Source: Zygnema cylindricum (taxonomy: Eukaryota; Streptophyta; Zygnematophyceae; Zygnematales; Zygnemataceae). Taken from it: a stretch of DNA of 64,000 bases. A model generated the notes under the pieces. That model did not search any database. It was not told the DNA's origin and saw nothing but the letters and a program-made list of their open reading frames with translations. Below, one piece after another: positions 31,677-41,810 of the stretch. The first letter of the stretch is position 1; every line of letters starts with the position of its first letter. The position numbers and the translations under genes are program-made. The DNA lies in assembly GCA_037447655.1 (NCBI GenBank), contig JBBHKE010003381.1, positions 1-64,000 of the forward strand, in the 5' to 3' direction.

Positions 31677-32606
31677 TGTTGTTTTGAAAAGTCAGTTTTG
31701 TGCTTAACTGCTAATTGGATTTAATATGGAGGTTTGAATAGATTCACGAAGTGGGGGAGCGAAGGGTTTGATAATTAAAGTTACGTAAAAGATTCATTGA
31801 GTGGTGTGAACAAGCAATGACGAATGGACGGCGGATCGCGAAGCGATCCGACGTAAAATAAACGGAATGTTGAAATAGGCGCCGCCGGTACGGAGCAGCT
31901 GCGACGCAGTTAAGTCAACGCAGTTGCGGCTATCTTCATGATCCGTACGGAAAGCGCAGCCAGCGCAACTACGGATAATATGAATAGGATAGATTTCAAG
32001 TAGTGATGATTAAGCTTAGTGGTAGCTTAGTTTTTGACATACGAAGAGTACGGTGTAAATATTCTGTACAACAGAGGTTTGTCTTTTTGACTAGTTAGGT
32101 TAATAGAGTAGATACAGTACGGCTGGTATGCCTCCGTACTCTGAGTATAACTTGCAGGACTTAGATTATTTTATGGATCGCAGTCAAGTTAATCAAAGCT
32201 ATGGCAAACTGTTTTCTGCATCTTTGACCTGTTGGTGTGATCACTCTGATTGGTGCTTTCATGTGAAACTTTGTGGAGTTATTCTATGATATAGAATCTA
32301 TATGTGTATGAAGTTTCATTGTATTCCAGTATCTCTGTAAGATTCTGTGATCAGTCTAAGTGGCTAGTTTGTGAAGCTGTCACCTACATTTGGGAAACTC
32401 TAGAGCTTATATCTTCTAGATGCCTTGGTGGATTTGTCTGTAACTTTGAGAGTTTACAGTGTATATGATATATTGCATATTGGTGCAGTTTGAGATCATT
32501 TTGTTTATTGTGGAGTAATCTGTGTCGTCTGAAACATAGCTGTTTTTGAGGTAGTCTGTGGGTGTTTCCGTGAGTAATCCATGGCTGCAATAAGCTATGG
32601 ACAACA
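31677..32606 (+). repeat. 3' LTR of TRG-B
   Basis: Starts TGTTGTTTTGAAAAG and ends GACAACA, followed by the CAGTC duplication. Near-identical to 28,075-29,003. Confidence 0.95.
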
Positions 32607-32611
32607 CAGTC
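32607..32611. repeat. Right target-site duplication of TRG-B (CAGTC)
   Basis: Identical to 28,070-28,074. Confidence 0.93.
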
Positions 32612-33340
32612 ATCCATCATCTCATTATCTCCAAACTGAATGCCCTCTACTACACCCAACTTTTTCATTTCCTTTAGTCTATCAAAATGCAAATGTCCCA
32701 AACGCTTATGCCCGATCATCAAGCTCGGAACACCACCATAGTAAACACTCTTCTTTTCATTACTCAGGTTAAGCCTAAACATTCCTTGGCTACCCTTATC
32801 TGCTGTGAAGTAGACTTAATCTCCATACTTAGGTGTAAAGACTCCCTTTCTAGTGAAGGTATCAAAATCCTTGTCATCTATTACAGAGGTAGACACAAGA
32901 TTCTTACTCAACTGAGGAATGTAGAGCACATCTGAGAAGGTGAGAATAGAAGTCTTTCCCTCCACTAATACTTTCAGATCTACCGATCCCACTAGATCTG
33001 TGGTAACTACTCTCCCATCCCCATACTCAATTTCCACAGTAGGGATCTTTCTTAGCTTAGTGAAGAGGTGTTTGTCATGACACATATGCATGGATGCACC
33101 TGAGTCGATGATCCATCCCTCTTCTGGTGCTTCCCGAATGGCTCGAAGGGCACACTTCTGTTTCCGAGGGATCTCCTTCTCCTCTAGATTCTCGTCAAGA
33201 AGAAGCTCCCCATCCTCCTCCTCGGAGGACTCGTCCTCCTCGGTCTCTCTTTTCACTCGTGTGACCACAAGTGCTTTCTTCTCCCCTCCGGAAGAACCAC
33301 CTCCACGATTTTCTTGAAGCCTCAGCTCCGATAGCTTGAT
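32612..33340 (-). pseudogene. Cop-7 protease, pre-integrase and proximal zinc finger
   Basis: Protease active site IIDSGASMHMC is intact (about 33,085-33,120), followed by LSKNLVSTS of the pre-integrase domain and the two His of the integrase finger (HKRLGHLH). A TAA replaces a Glu codon near 32,818. The reading frame stops in TRG-B sequence, because the insertion falls between the His and Cys pairs of the finger. Confidence 0.9.
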
Positions 33341-34258
33341 TCAATCAGAGATGAAGTGCCCCAGCTTTTTGCAGAAATGACAAAGGCCCTTTGGAGTCCT
33401 CGGTTCTCCCGATTGATTCTTTTCCCCTTTGAAGATGTTGTACGACTTCTTCGGATCCTTTTTCCACCGCTCCGTTCCGGTAGCTAGAGCTTGAACACTC
33501 TTTCCTCCTCTTCGGATCTCAATGGTGTTTTCTTGTACAAGTATCATTCAAACCACGGTGCTCCACTTCCAAGCACTATCATCCATTTGTTGCACTCGGT
33601 ACACTATATTTTCATACTCCTCCGGCAACTTCATGATGAGAGTGTTAACTTTCATCTTCATAGTGCCTGTCCATCCGGCAATTTCCATCTCCATGTATAG
33701 ACAAGAGAGATCGGTACAATAGTCCAACATCTTTCCTCCTTTGAAAGTATAACTAATCAGCCTTTGCTCAACCAGCTGAAGCTCCTGAATAGTGGTAGCT
33801 CTATAGATCTCCACTAAGGTCATCCACAACTCCTCGGCCTTGAAGATTTGAATGTGAGAAGTTGCTAACGCTTGGGTGAGGTGCCTGGCATTCATGTTGG
33901 TGTACTCCCACATCTGAATGTCGTTTTCCTCGGTCTTCACGGCCACCGATCCGGGTGCCATGGCAAGAGGAGTGAGAGGTGTCTGATTTCCTTTCACTTT
34001 TTCGGACACACTGCAGTCCCCATCATCTGTCTCCTCTGTTGGAGCAGATCTTACAGCAAAAAACCTCACTCCTCCAAACCCTGGTGGAGTTCCTTGAGAT
34101 GGACGTTTCACTTGTCCACTAACAATACCCCAATATCGTTTCTCACATAATGCCCCTGTCATCATAGCTTCCCAGTAAATGAATCCAGATTCGTTGAATA
34201 TGGGCACCCTAGAGGGTGAGCCCATAACCTGCAATTCTGTATCATCCATTTGGACCAA
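33341..34258 (-). pseudogene. Cop-7 gag
   Basis: An open frame of 236 codons begins in the LTR (34,258) and passes through the primer-site ATG at 34,225, giving MGSPSRVPIF. It is Copia-type Gag with WEAMMTGALCEKRYWG, WEYTNMNARH and LIMKLPEEYENIVYR. A TGA then replaces the Arg of VVRMILVQENT (CGA to TGA). The zinc knuckle CHFCKKLGHFISD has lost its last Cys to a TGA. An acidic linker leads to protease. Confidence 0.92.
34215..34229 (-). promoter_or_regulatory. Primer binding site of Cop-7
   Basis: Minus strand GGTTATGGGCTCACC, one mismatch from the Cop-3 site. The gag ATG is retained. Confidence 0.9.
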
Positions 34259-35224
34259 AATTGAGGAAGCCTCTAGGTAGTTTTTGACTAACTCACTTTC
34301 AACGAGAGCAATTGCTACCCTAGCAGATAAATAGATAATCTGACTGCACCCTTGTGCACTCTGGACTCCCCTAAGTCCACAAAAAAAAGAATCACTGAAA
34401 ACGCCTAACCAAGCGATTAATTATCGAGTGGCAAAAGTTGCCAATATTTATACAAGCTTGTTGAGAGAGAGGTGGCTACATCCTAAATTCACTAAGTCCT
34501 ACACCCTCTCAAAACCCCTATCTACTGATGTACGGAACCAATCAGAAGACTGTATAGTACGGAAGGTACTATGGCCGATGTACTTTTTGTATGGCCTGTG
34601 TACAACAAGGCCATGGAGTGGACGTCTGTCTCCTCCGGACTTGTCCTCATGCTCCCCGGGATTCTAGTTTCCCGATGACATATTGCCACGTGTCGCCAGG
34701 TCATGTTACATCCAAAAACCGCCAAAGCGGCCATTCCAGGATCTCGGCAATGATGTGAGCCGTTGGATCCAACTCGGCTTTAATTCCCAACCGTTCAAAA
34801 CAAATGTTCGTTACATTTGTTTCGTGAGCACTAAATTCCCCAACTAGTTTCTATGTATCCTAGTTATAATTCTGTCAATCGGATTTAGTCGTCTATCTAT
34901 TGTATAAATAGTTATCGAACCCCATGTATCCTAACGGACTACTACGATAGACTGATAAGGATTGACAGCTATGCCTTGCCCTAATGGTCGGAGGTTCAAG
35001 TCCTGCTGGACTCAACCTTTTTGGTTGAGAGTGACTTAGGTCACTCTTGAGCCCTGCCTATGGAGCTAAGGCAGCCATGGCTCCACCGCCCTCTCTCTCC
35101 TTCAGTGACTACAACAAGTGTGGGGGCCAAAGCGAGAAGGTGGAGGCAGGCTACCTCTGCTTTTCTTTTCTTTGTTTTAATTAAGACCTAGAAAATATCT
35201 TACCTAAATCTAGTGATTTCAACA
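34230..35224 (-). repeat. 5' LTR of Cop-7
   Basis: Partner of 24,354-25,350. GTAC-rich block near 34,555-34,605, T-arm-like motif at 34,993-35,003, hairpin at 35,071-35,153. Confidence 0.94.
34445..34452 (-). promoter_or_regulatory. TATA box of the Cop-7 5' LTR
   Basis: TATAAATA on the minus strand, in the same position relative to the LTR end as in Cop-3. Confidence 0.65.
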
Positions 35225-35348
35225 CACGAGCGTTCCGATTTAGTGTGGACACTCGTGTAGGGGATCGGTGTGGAGTGGTTCCATCGTGAACCTTTCTTAT
35301 TGAGCATTTGCATTTTCTTGTTTTCCCTACATGCTAACTGGCCCTAAG

Positions 35349-35360
35349 TGGTATTGGATT
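35349..35360 (+). promoter_or_regulatory. Possible primer binding site of Ret-8
   Basis: TGGTATTGGATT matches 9 of 12 bases of TGGTATCGGAGC, the site seen in Gyp-6 and LARD-11. If correct, 35,225-35,347 is the end of its 5' LTR. Weak evidence. Confidence 0.35.
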
Positions 35361-36000
35361 TTTGTCTGACTATCTGGAGTGGGATTTCTTGCTAGACCTT
35401 GCCGTGGGTGGCACCGTGTAGTCCTTTTCGCGGCTGTGTTGCTGTAGATTTGCACCCAAGGATGCGTGGTTAGACATTTTCTTGTCTTTATAGATCTGGC
35501 CCTTTGGCCTTGTCAACTGTTTGCAGGGTAGAGGTTTTGGTAAACCGACTTCTTGCTAGATATGACCAGCGGGTATTGATAGTGACTGAGTGTGTTGACT
35601 AGACGAGTGGATTGGTCTGACACGTGTTGCACATCGGTTAGGACGTGCGAAACATTTCAGTATTGTAGTAAGGGTTTTCCCCTTTGTTTATGCCCACAGA
35701 TTGAGATAACCTTCCTTACCAATCCGGGTCCACCCGAGGCGGTACATTTACCGTTCTCAGCAGTTAGATCATTCGGATTTTCCCGAATCGTTGACCACGT
35801 CCGATCCGATTGCGGATCGCAGATCGCCGTTAGTACGGTCTGGTCTGACATCCAGGTCCTCATTATCTTCAGTTTCATCTAGGTCATACCTAGAGGGGAC
35901 CGAAGAAGACTTCTCGGAGGAAACCTTTCCAACTGCTCACACTCGTAGGTTCCCTGCCAGCCCAGCTTTGGCACAACCGACACATCCGCCTCCTTACAAC

Positions 36001-37287
36001 ATGGCTTCCTCTTCAGAGGGATCCATGGGTAAGACGCCTTTCTGCTTTTCCGGATTAAAAGACACTATGTCCTTGTCGCATTTACAGATGTTATACGACA
36101 CGGAAATGAGGGATCTAGCCTTTAGATATCAAGATAGGTTTGACCTGCGTGTCGCCTTTTCCCTTCTCGGTCGATACCTCTGTGGTACGGCCCTCACCCT
36201 GTACACTCGCAAGTACGAGGATGTTCTTACGATGACAGAGTACGTGGCTCCCTTTGCGGGGTTACCAAAAGTCCTAGGTCAGGTGGATATCCCATACCAG
36301 GCCGCTAGACCATCGGTATTAGATGCCAATGGGGACGAGTTGTATCCAGCTATCCCCGAGGTTCCTTGTCAGTACGCAGTGGCTGCCCGGGTGGCGGTCC
36401 CAACAAGAGCGGGGGACACCATTCCTTTACGTGACCCTGTCTCAGTCATGTTTGACATCCTCCAAAAGGAGTACCGGATGCAAAATCCGGATCAGATGAA
36501 AGAGTTGATGAACTTCGAGCGTAGGCCGGGTGAAATTGCCTTGGCCTTGCGGGCTCGGATGGAAACTGTGTGGGAGGCATTACCGGATCTCATGTCCGAT
36601 GCAAAAGCTGTTCAAAAATTTGTGGGACAGTTTCCAGGTCCATCAAAAAGGTTTATCCAAAACCACCTTAGTCAAATATATGGACTAAAATTCACCTTTG
36701 AGCAAGCGGGTCAATACGCGGTAGAGTATGAGATGCAGACATCGTGGTGGGATGCCCATGAGCGGTCCAAACCTCCTCACAGGGAACTGGCTAATCCATC
36801 CCCTCCTCCACCTAAAAACCCATGCCCTCCTAATAGGCCCCAGAAGACACCAGCCATGGGAATTCCACCCGTTAGTCCCGAAAACCGAATGTGTTTCCGA
36901 TGTGGAAAAACCGGACACGATGCCCGCATGTGTCAGGAAAAGGCGGCCACTTGCACTCATTCCCACCAAAAGGGACATTATGTTCATCTGTGCCACATCA
37001 AGGACCCTAATTTCACTTATCAAAATCAGATGAAGAACGGCGGAATTCCGACGTGTTCCGCGAAACCAATCACTCCGCCTAAGGAAACCGAGAAAGAGGA
37101 AGTTCCTCCTAAGATCTCTCGTAGAGAGAGAGAGAAGGCCGAGCTTCAAGCCACGATGGCGGCCATGATGAAAGAGCAATTTGCAGCTTTCATGGCCGAA
37201 ATGAAACCCCAGTTTACTGGGTTTGCTAAGATCGTTGTTCACATGCCGTCGTTGGCCGGGCGAACCCTTCGAGATTCCACCGTCTAA
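36001..37287 (+). CDS. Ret-8 Gag, 428 aa
   Basis: The first ATG in a frame open from 35,710 is at 36,001; the upstream residues are Ser/Thr/Pro-rich. A retrotransposon-gag-like helical region spans about residues 20-250 (DILQKEYRMQNPDQMKELM, FVGQFPGPSKRFIQNHL). A zinc knuckle CFRCGKTGHDARMC is intact. A second, CTHSHQKGHYVHLC, has Ser at the second Cys. The tail is charged. The frame ends in TAA at 37,285, which may be a decayed Gln codon, because protease continues in the same frame. Confidence 0.85.
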   Translation: MASSSEGSMGKTPFCFSGLKDTMSLSHLQMLYDTEMRDLAFRYQDRFDLRVAFSLLGRYLCGTALTLYTRKYEDVLTMTEYVAPFAGLPKVLGQVDIPYQAARPSVLDANGDELYPAIPEVPCQYAVAARVAVPTRAGDTIPLRDPVSVMFDILQKEYRMQNPDQMKELMNFERRPGEIALALRARMETVWEALPDLMSDAKAVQKFVGQFPGPSKRFIQNHLSQIYGLKFTFEQAGQYAVEYEMQTSWWDAHERSKPPHRELANPSPPPPKNPCPPNRPQKTPAMGIPPVSPENRMCFRCGKTGHDARMCQEKAATCTHSHQKGHYVHLCHIKDPNFTYQNQMKNGGIPTCSAKPITPPKETEKEEVPPKISRREREKAELQATMAAMMKEQFAAFMAEMKPQFTGFAKIVVHMPSLAGRTLRDSTV

Positions 37288-38115
37288 CAACGGGTAGCCA
37301 CATTTTAAAATGGCTCATCGAACCATAACCAAGTGCGCAAATTACAAAATTCTCGTGTCCCACTTTCATTTGCAAAAGAGCCTCTGGCTTCCCTACTAGA
37401 AACCGCTCCTACCATCGCGGTAGAGGAACTAACTACATTAGATAGCACTATTCATGAGGCTCATCGGGTGAAGGAGCGACTAATTATTCTTTCAGCAATG
37501 TTGGAGGATGTACCGAAAGCCCTTCCCTTCGTTGATAAGGTCGCAGCGGCAGCCGCTTTGAGGGCTCTATAGTTAAACGGCAGTCTCTCAGCAGTTCAAC
37601 CGGTTACTACGGAAGAGCGTCGTAATCTCGATCCTCATATCAGTTTCCTTGATAACTATCGGGGATCATTCTCAGTAAACGGTGTTCACCCCACTCTTCC
37701 TCTCATGGACACCGATGCCAAACCCATGATCCGCGGATCCGGATTTGTGCTCAAGCTTGGTCTTACAGCAGGCAAGCTTCAAGCGATCGCTACCCGCCGT
37801 CTTACTTCGGCTGGGACCACGGAGCTGGTCTTCGGAATCACAAAGGACCCGCTCATCTTTCGGTTTCAGACAGGAACCGAAAATGAGTCCATTGAAATTG
37901 CTGTCAGAGCGTTGGTCATTAAATGTGACGACTATGAGTGTTTGGTGGGTCAAGACGTTATATTCCGAATTGGCGGTGGCGTGGACATGCACGACCAAAT
38001 ATTTTCTTACCGACCAACACACTTTCCGGAGCGCAAAATCTGCTTCCATCTCATTTCTGCCCGCCGACCTTTACCCACTGTGGCTCACTCGGCTACGGCT
38101 CTTCCCGCATTTTAG
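37288..38115 (+). pseudogene. Ret-8 linker and retropepsin-like protease
   Basis: Same frame as Gag. Stops at 37,306-37,308 (TAA), 37,570-37,572 (TAG) and 38,113-38,115 (TAG) are each one C-to-T step from a Gln codon. The protease signature is PLMDTDA at 37,699-37,719, where the usual Asp-Thr/Ser-Gly has Asp in place of Gly. A YECLVGQDVIF stretch matches the conserved second hydrophobic-Gly motif of retropepsins. Assignment as protease is by motif and position. Confidence 0.75.
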
Positions 38116-38917
38116 GGGAACTCTGTTGGGGAGGAAATTTTCCACTCCCTTTCGGCCAAAGAAATTATACCGGATTGTACTCCTTTACCCGAGCTCTTTG
38201 CGGAACCGGGTTTTCTTATCAACTCTCACACATTTGACAATATTTATTAGTCCACATTATTTGTTCCATTAACGCCTATCCCTCCTTTACCTACAGTTGC
38301 AACCAATCCTTCGGGTTTCCTTCCAATCAATTGGAAGCCAGTACAGTTGAGTCCTCATACGGACAAGGTCGTTATTTTAGATCTATTTGCTGGGATCAAA
38401 ACTTCGCTATTGTCATGTTTACGGAATGGTCTCCTTATCCGTCACTACTATGCAGTAGAAATTGATGCATTAGCTAGAAAAGCACAATTGCACCACCGCA
38501 ATCTCTTGCATTTACAGTATCCACAGTTTTTTCCAAAGTCAGCCTTTCTACATATGCACACTGCTCTTCCACAAGACATACGCATCCTTAGTAATCATCA
38601 TCTACGGGATGTCGAACCGATAGACCCTATTTTCGGAGGGTGGGAGTGTCAAGGCATGTCTCGGGTCGGCAAAGGTCTTGGTTTGGCGGATCCCCGTACC
38701 AAATTGTATTTTGACCTTTTGAGGGTCTTTCATTTTTTTCAAACCATGGTCAAGCCTGTCGGATACATTTTAGAGAACGTCGCCACTTATAATGATCCTC
38801 GGCCAACAGTACTAGGTGAATATAAGCGCATAGAACACCTTATCGGACCCCCGCTAATTATTGATGCCGCTCAACATAGGTCCTTCGCACATCAAGTTCG
38901 CTCTAAATGGACGAACA
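38116..38917 (+). pseudogene. Ret-8 C5-cytosine DNA methyltransferase domain (truncated)
   Basis: Continues in the protease frame after TAG at 38,113 and TAG at 38,248. Motif I (S-adenosylmethionine site) is VVILDLFAGI at 38,368-38,397. Motif II is YYAVEID. Motif IV is GGWECQGMS, with the catalytic Cys at 38,647-38,649 and Glu in place of the usual Pro. A DPRTKLYFDLLRV stretch follows, then motif VI ENV at 38,773-38,781. A region near 38,857-38,917 (DAAQHRSFAHQVRSKW) resembles DNMT3/DRM motif VIII. The target-recognition part and motifs IX-X are missing, because the Cop-9 LTR begins at 38,918. The last ~20 codons of the open frame are LTR sequence. Confidence 0.88.
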
Positions 38918-39953
38918 TGCAATTTTGTGTCCTCCATTGGACTACACAAAACATGAAGCCTCTAGATAATATTTAACTAAACCACTTAAAGCCACAACCA
39001 CTGCTGCCCAAAAAGGCAAACTGACAATTTGACTGCACCCTTGTGCAGCCTGGACTCCTTTGAGTCCGTAGCAAAAATAATCACTGAAAACGGCCAACCA
39101 GCCGATAAGTTATGAGGCAGTAAAAATGCCAATTTGTACAAACTCTCAAAGGGAGAGGTGACTACCTACCAAAATTTTCTAAGTCTTGATTCTCTCTAAT
39201 AACTTATATCTATTGAAGTACGGACCAATCGGATTACTGTACCGTACAAAAAAGTACTACTGCCGGTGTACCTTTTGTACGACCTATGTACGACAAGCTA
39301 TTAAGCGGACGCGTGTCCGCTTTTGACTCGTCCGTACGTTTCTCGAAATTCTTATGATCGAATGTCATCTCTCCACGTGGCTCCAGGTCATGCCACATCA
39401 CAAAATGTCAAAGTGACCACTCCGTGATTTTGACGATGATGTGCGCCGTTGGATTTTACGCGAAATGCAATCTTAACCGTTATAAATACTTGCGCGTCAT
39501 TTGTTTCGCTGTCGAAACAAAATACGTGGTATCTGTTTCGGATTAGTATTGACTATGTACTTTCTAAAACTGCACCTATGTATGCCGAATGCAGTTGCAG
39601 TTAAATGGATTTATTCCTCCCTAAATAAATATATATCTATCACATACTATAGCATTTAGCATTAGTCCTAGTCTATTAGGATAAAGCTGACTGCTACCGG
39701 CAACCTTGACGAACCGCAGGTACCGGGATCAAATCCCAGTTCCATCAGGGATATTTTTAGTTAACCTACTAAAAATAACTACCAGTTGACCTAAGGCAAC
39801 CATGGATCAACCACCCTCTCTATCCTTCAGTGACTACAACAACTATGGGGGCTAGACAAAGGAGGTGGAGGCAGGCTGTCCGTCCTTTTCTTTTCCTTTT
39901 ATACAAACATATTTAAACCTTGAAAATACTCTAGAAATCTATTAATTTCAACA
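38918..39953 (-). repeat. 3' LTR of Cop-9
   Basis: From TGCAATTTTG to TTTCAACA, 1,036 bp. T-arm-like GGATCAAATCC at 39,726-39,736, hairpin block at 39,795-39,880, GTAC-rich block near 39,240-39,295. Confidence 0.92.
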
Positions 39954-39965
39954 CTCTCCTTATTT
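39954..39965 (-). promoter_or_regulatory. Polypurine tract of Cop-9
   Basis: AAATAAGGAGAG on the minus strand adjoining the 3' LTR. Confidence 0.78.
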
Positions 39966-39966
39966 T

Positions 39967-41810
39967 CTAGTTTAATTTTAATTTTTCTTTCAACCCGCAT
40001 TTTTCCCGACAATATTTTAATTTAAGAGAGGGCATAGGTTTGGTCATCATGTCAGCCACCATTTCTTTATTAGGTCTATAAACAAGATTTAAAATTTCAT
40101 TTTCAACTTTTTCTCTTACGAAGCTTAACCTTATGTCCATATGTTTTGCTTTGAAATGGTGTTTTGGATTGGCTACAGTTACAATTGCAGCTTGATTATC
40201 GCAAAAGACTTCATGCACTCCCTCCTTTATATATCCCAGTTCTTGCAACAATGACTTCACCCACATTAGTTATTTTACCGTTGAAGAAGACGCCATATAC
40301 TCAGCCTCCATAGTAGACTGAGGAACCACCTATTGTTGCTTACTGCTCCAACAGCAAGCACCTTCCCTCACATACAAAACATATCCAGAAGTGCATCTTC
40401 TCATACGTGCATCCCCCTAACTGGCATCACTCCAAGTGGTGATATCAGTGTGCTCCCTTCCCAAATGCAACCATCATTCTGTGGTTCGAACTAGATATCT
40501 CATGACTCTCTTGGCTTCCTCCCAGTCTCACTTCCTAAGATCATTAAGACTCCTACTAAGTACAACAACTGGTGCCGCTATGTCCGGCCTGGTACAATTC
40601 ATAAAATAGATTAAACTTCCTACCACCTGTCTATAAGGGATAGATTTCATAAACTCTCTCTCCTCTGGACTCATTTGATCATTTAAGATCATCACTCCTC
40701 CTTCTACACTCCATCAGTTATTTTTTTCAAGTCCATGGGAGTGGTACAACTGTTAGCATTTTCTATCTGGAATTTCTCAAGCATATTACCTATTGCTTCT
40801 TTTTGAGTAAGTCTGATAATCTTCTTCCCCCTATCTCTCTCCGTTTGAATCCCTAAAATATATCTTGCCTCCCCTAAATCCTTCATATCAAATCTGCTTC
40901 TAAGATCCTTCTTTAACTTATTGATCTTTTCCAAAGATTTACTCAACACAAGCAGATCATCCACATAAATTGCTATAAAAATGACACCATTCTCATCTTC
41001 AAACTTATAGATAGAATGGTCAGAGCTGATACGGATATATCCCAGACCGATAAGAAACTCATCTAGTTTCTTATTCCACTGTCGGGGAGCCTGCTTCAGT
41101 CCATATAAGGACTTTATGAGCGTGCAGACTTTGCTCTTTTCTCCTTCTTCCACGAACCCCTCGGGTTGTCTCATGAAAATTTCTTCCTCTAACTCATTAT
41201 TAAGAATAACAGTCTTAATGTCCATTTGGTGTATTTCTATGTCTTCCGCTGCTACCAGACTGAGGAGAATCCCTACTGATGGGAACTGAACAACTGCAGC
41301 AAAGGTCTCCTCATAGTCAATCCCCTCCTTTTGAGTGAAACCCTTCGCTACCAATCGAGCCTTATATCTCTTAATGGTATTATCTGGGTTCATTTTTAGT
41401 TTAAATACCCATTTACACCCAATAGGTTTTCTGTCTAGAGGACAATCCGCTAGTTCCCAAGTATTTGCTTCCATGATAGAAGTCATCTCATCATTTATGG
41501 CTCTAATCCATCTTTCTTTCTCTGGACTATTCACTGCCTCCGAGTAAGACTGAGGCTCATCTTGGTGAGATAGCTTAGTTACCTTATGAGCGGCTTGTTT
41601 TTCCTGTATCATTTTGCTACTCCTCCTTCCTCCCTCAAACTCCGAAGTTGGAATTGATGGAAGTCTTGGATTTCTTCTCACTGTCTCATCGGTTCCCCCG
41701 TCCATGGAAGCCGGTTCTTGTCCCGCTTCTTCTATCTCCTCGAAGTCCATGGGATTATGTGAGGTTTTTGGTGAGTCTCTTGTATCTTGAATCTCCTTTG
41801 AATCTGTCAA
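39967..41810 (-). pseudogene. Cop-9 reverse transcriptase and RNase H
   Basis: A 368-codon open RT frame (40,704-41,810) includes the acidic linker, YKARLVAKGFTQKEGIDY, KSLYGLKQAPRQW and catalytic YVDDLLVLS. RNase H pieces (40,267-40,703) carry several stops, some at Trp codons. The C-terminal RNase H (39,967-40,266: VFCDNQAAIV, KHMDIRLSFV, MMTKP) is open. RT is intact up to the thumb. Confidence 0.92.

Larger units (their letters stand above)
28075..32606 (+). mobile_element. TRG-B: gag-only LTR retrotransposon (TR-GAG-like)
   Basis: 4,532-bp element with LTRs of 929 and 930 bp that look nearly identical, a half-tRNA primer site, one long gag-type ORF, a triple internal repeat, a polypurine tract and perfect 5-bp target duplications. 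No protease, integrase, RT or RNase H is present. It must have been mobilised in trans, recently and after Cop-7. Gag-only elements with terminal repeats are known in plants as TR-GAG. The shared primer-site type points to the Copia machinery of this genome as helper. Confidence 0.93.
24354..35224 (-). mobile_element. Cop-7: Copia element split by TRG-B
   Basis: Removing TRG-B and one copy of its 5-bp duplication leaves 6,334 bp, close to the 6,349 bp of Cop-3, with the same gene order and LTR subfamily. LTRs are 997 and 995 bp. RT and RNase H form one frame broken only by two TAG codons at Gln positions. No matching target duplication was found at the outer ends. Confidence 0.94.
35225..38917 (+). 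mobile_element. Ret-8: retroelement with a captured DNA methyltransferase
   Basis: Gag, retropepsin and a C5-cytosine methyltransferase follow one another in a single reading frame. The left end is cut by the Cop-7 LTR and the right end by the Cop-9 LTR, so neither LTR is complete. No RT or integrase is visible; they may lie beyond the Cop-9 insertion or be lost. Gag type (two knuckles) and protease resemble Ty3/Gypsy rather than the local Copia copies. Confidence 0.85.

Noticed and set aside
24349-35229. Target-site duplication around Cop-7
   Set aside because: Left TAGGA and right CACGA do not match; I do not claim one.
35710-38917. Reassigned genetic code with TAA/TAG as Gln
   Set aside because: All Ret-8 stops fit Gln, which suggested a UAR=Gln code as in some green algae. 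In the Copia copies TAG or TAA stands at Trp, Glu or other positions, and TGA also occurs, so the standard code with decay explains the data better.
38918-38976. Last 20 codons of the methyltransferase ORF
   Set aside because: This part is the beginning of the Cop-9 LTR read in frame by chance, not methyltransferase.
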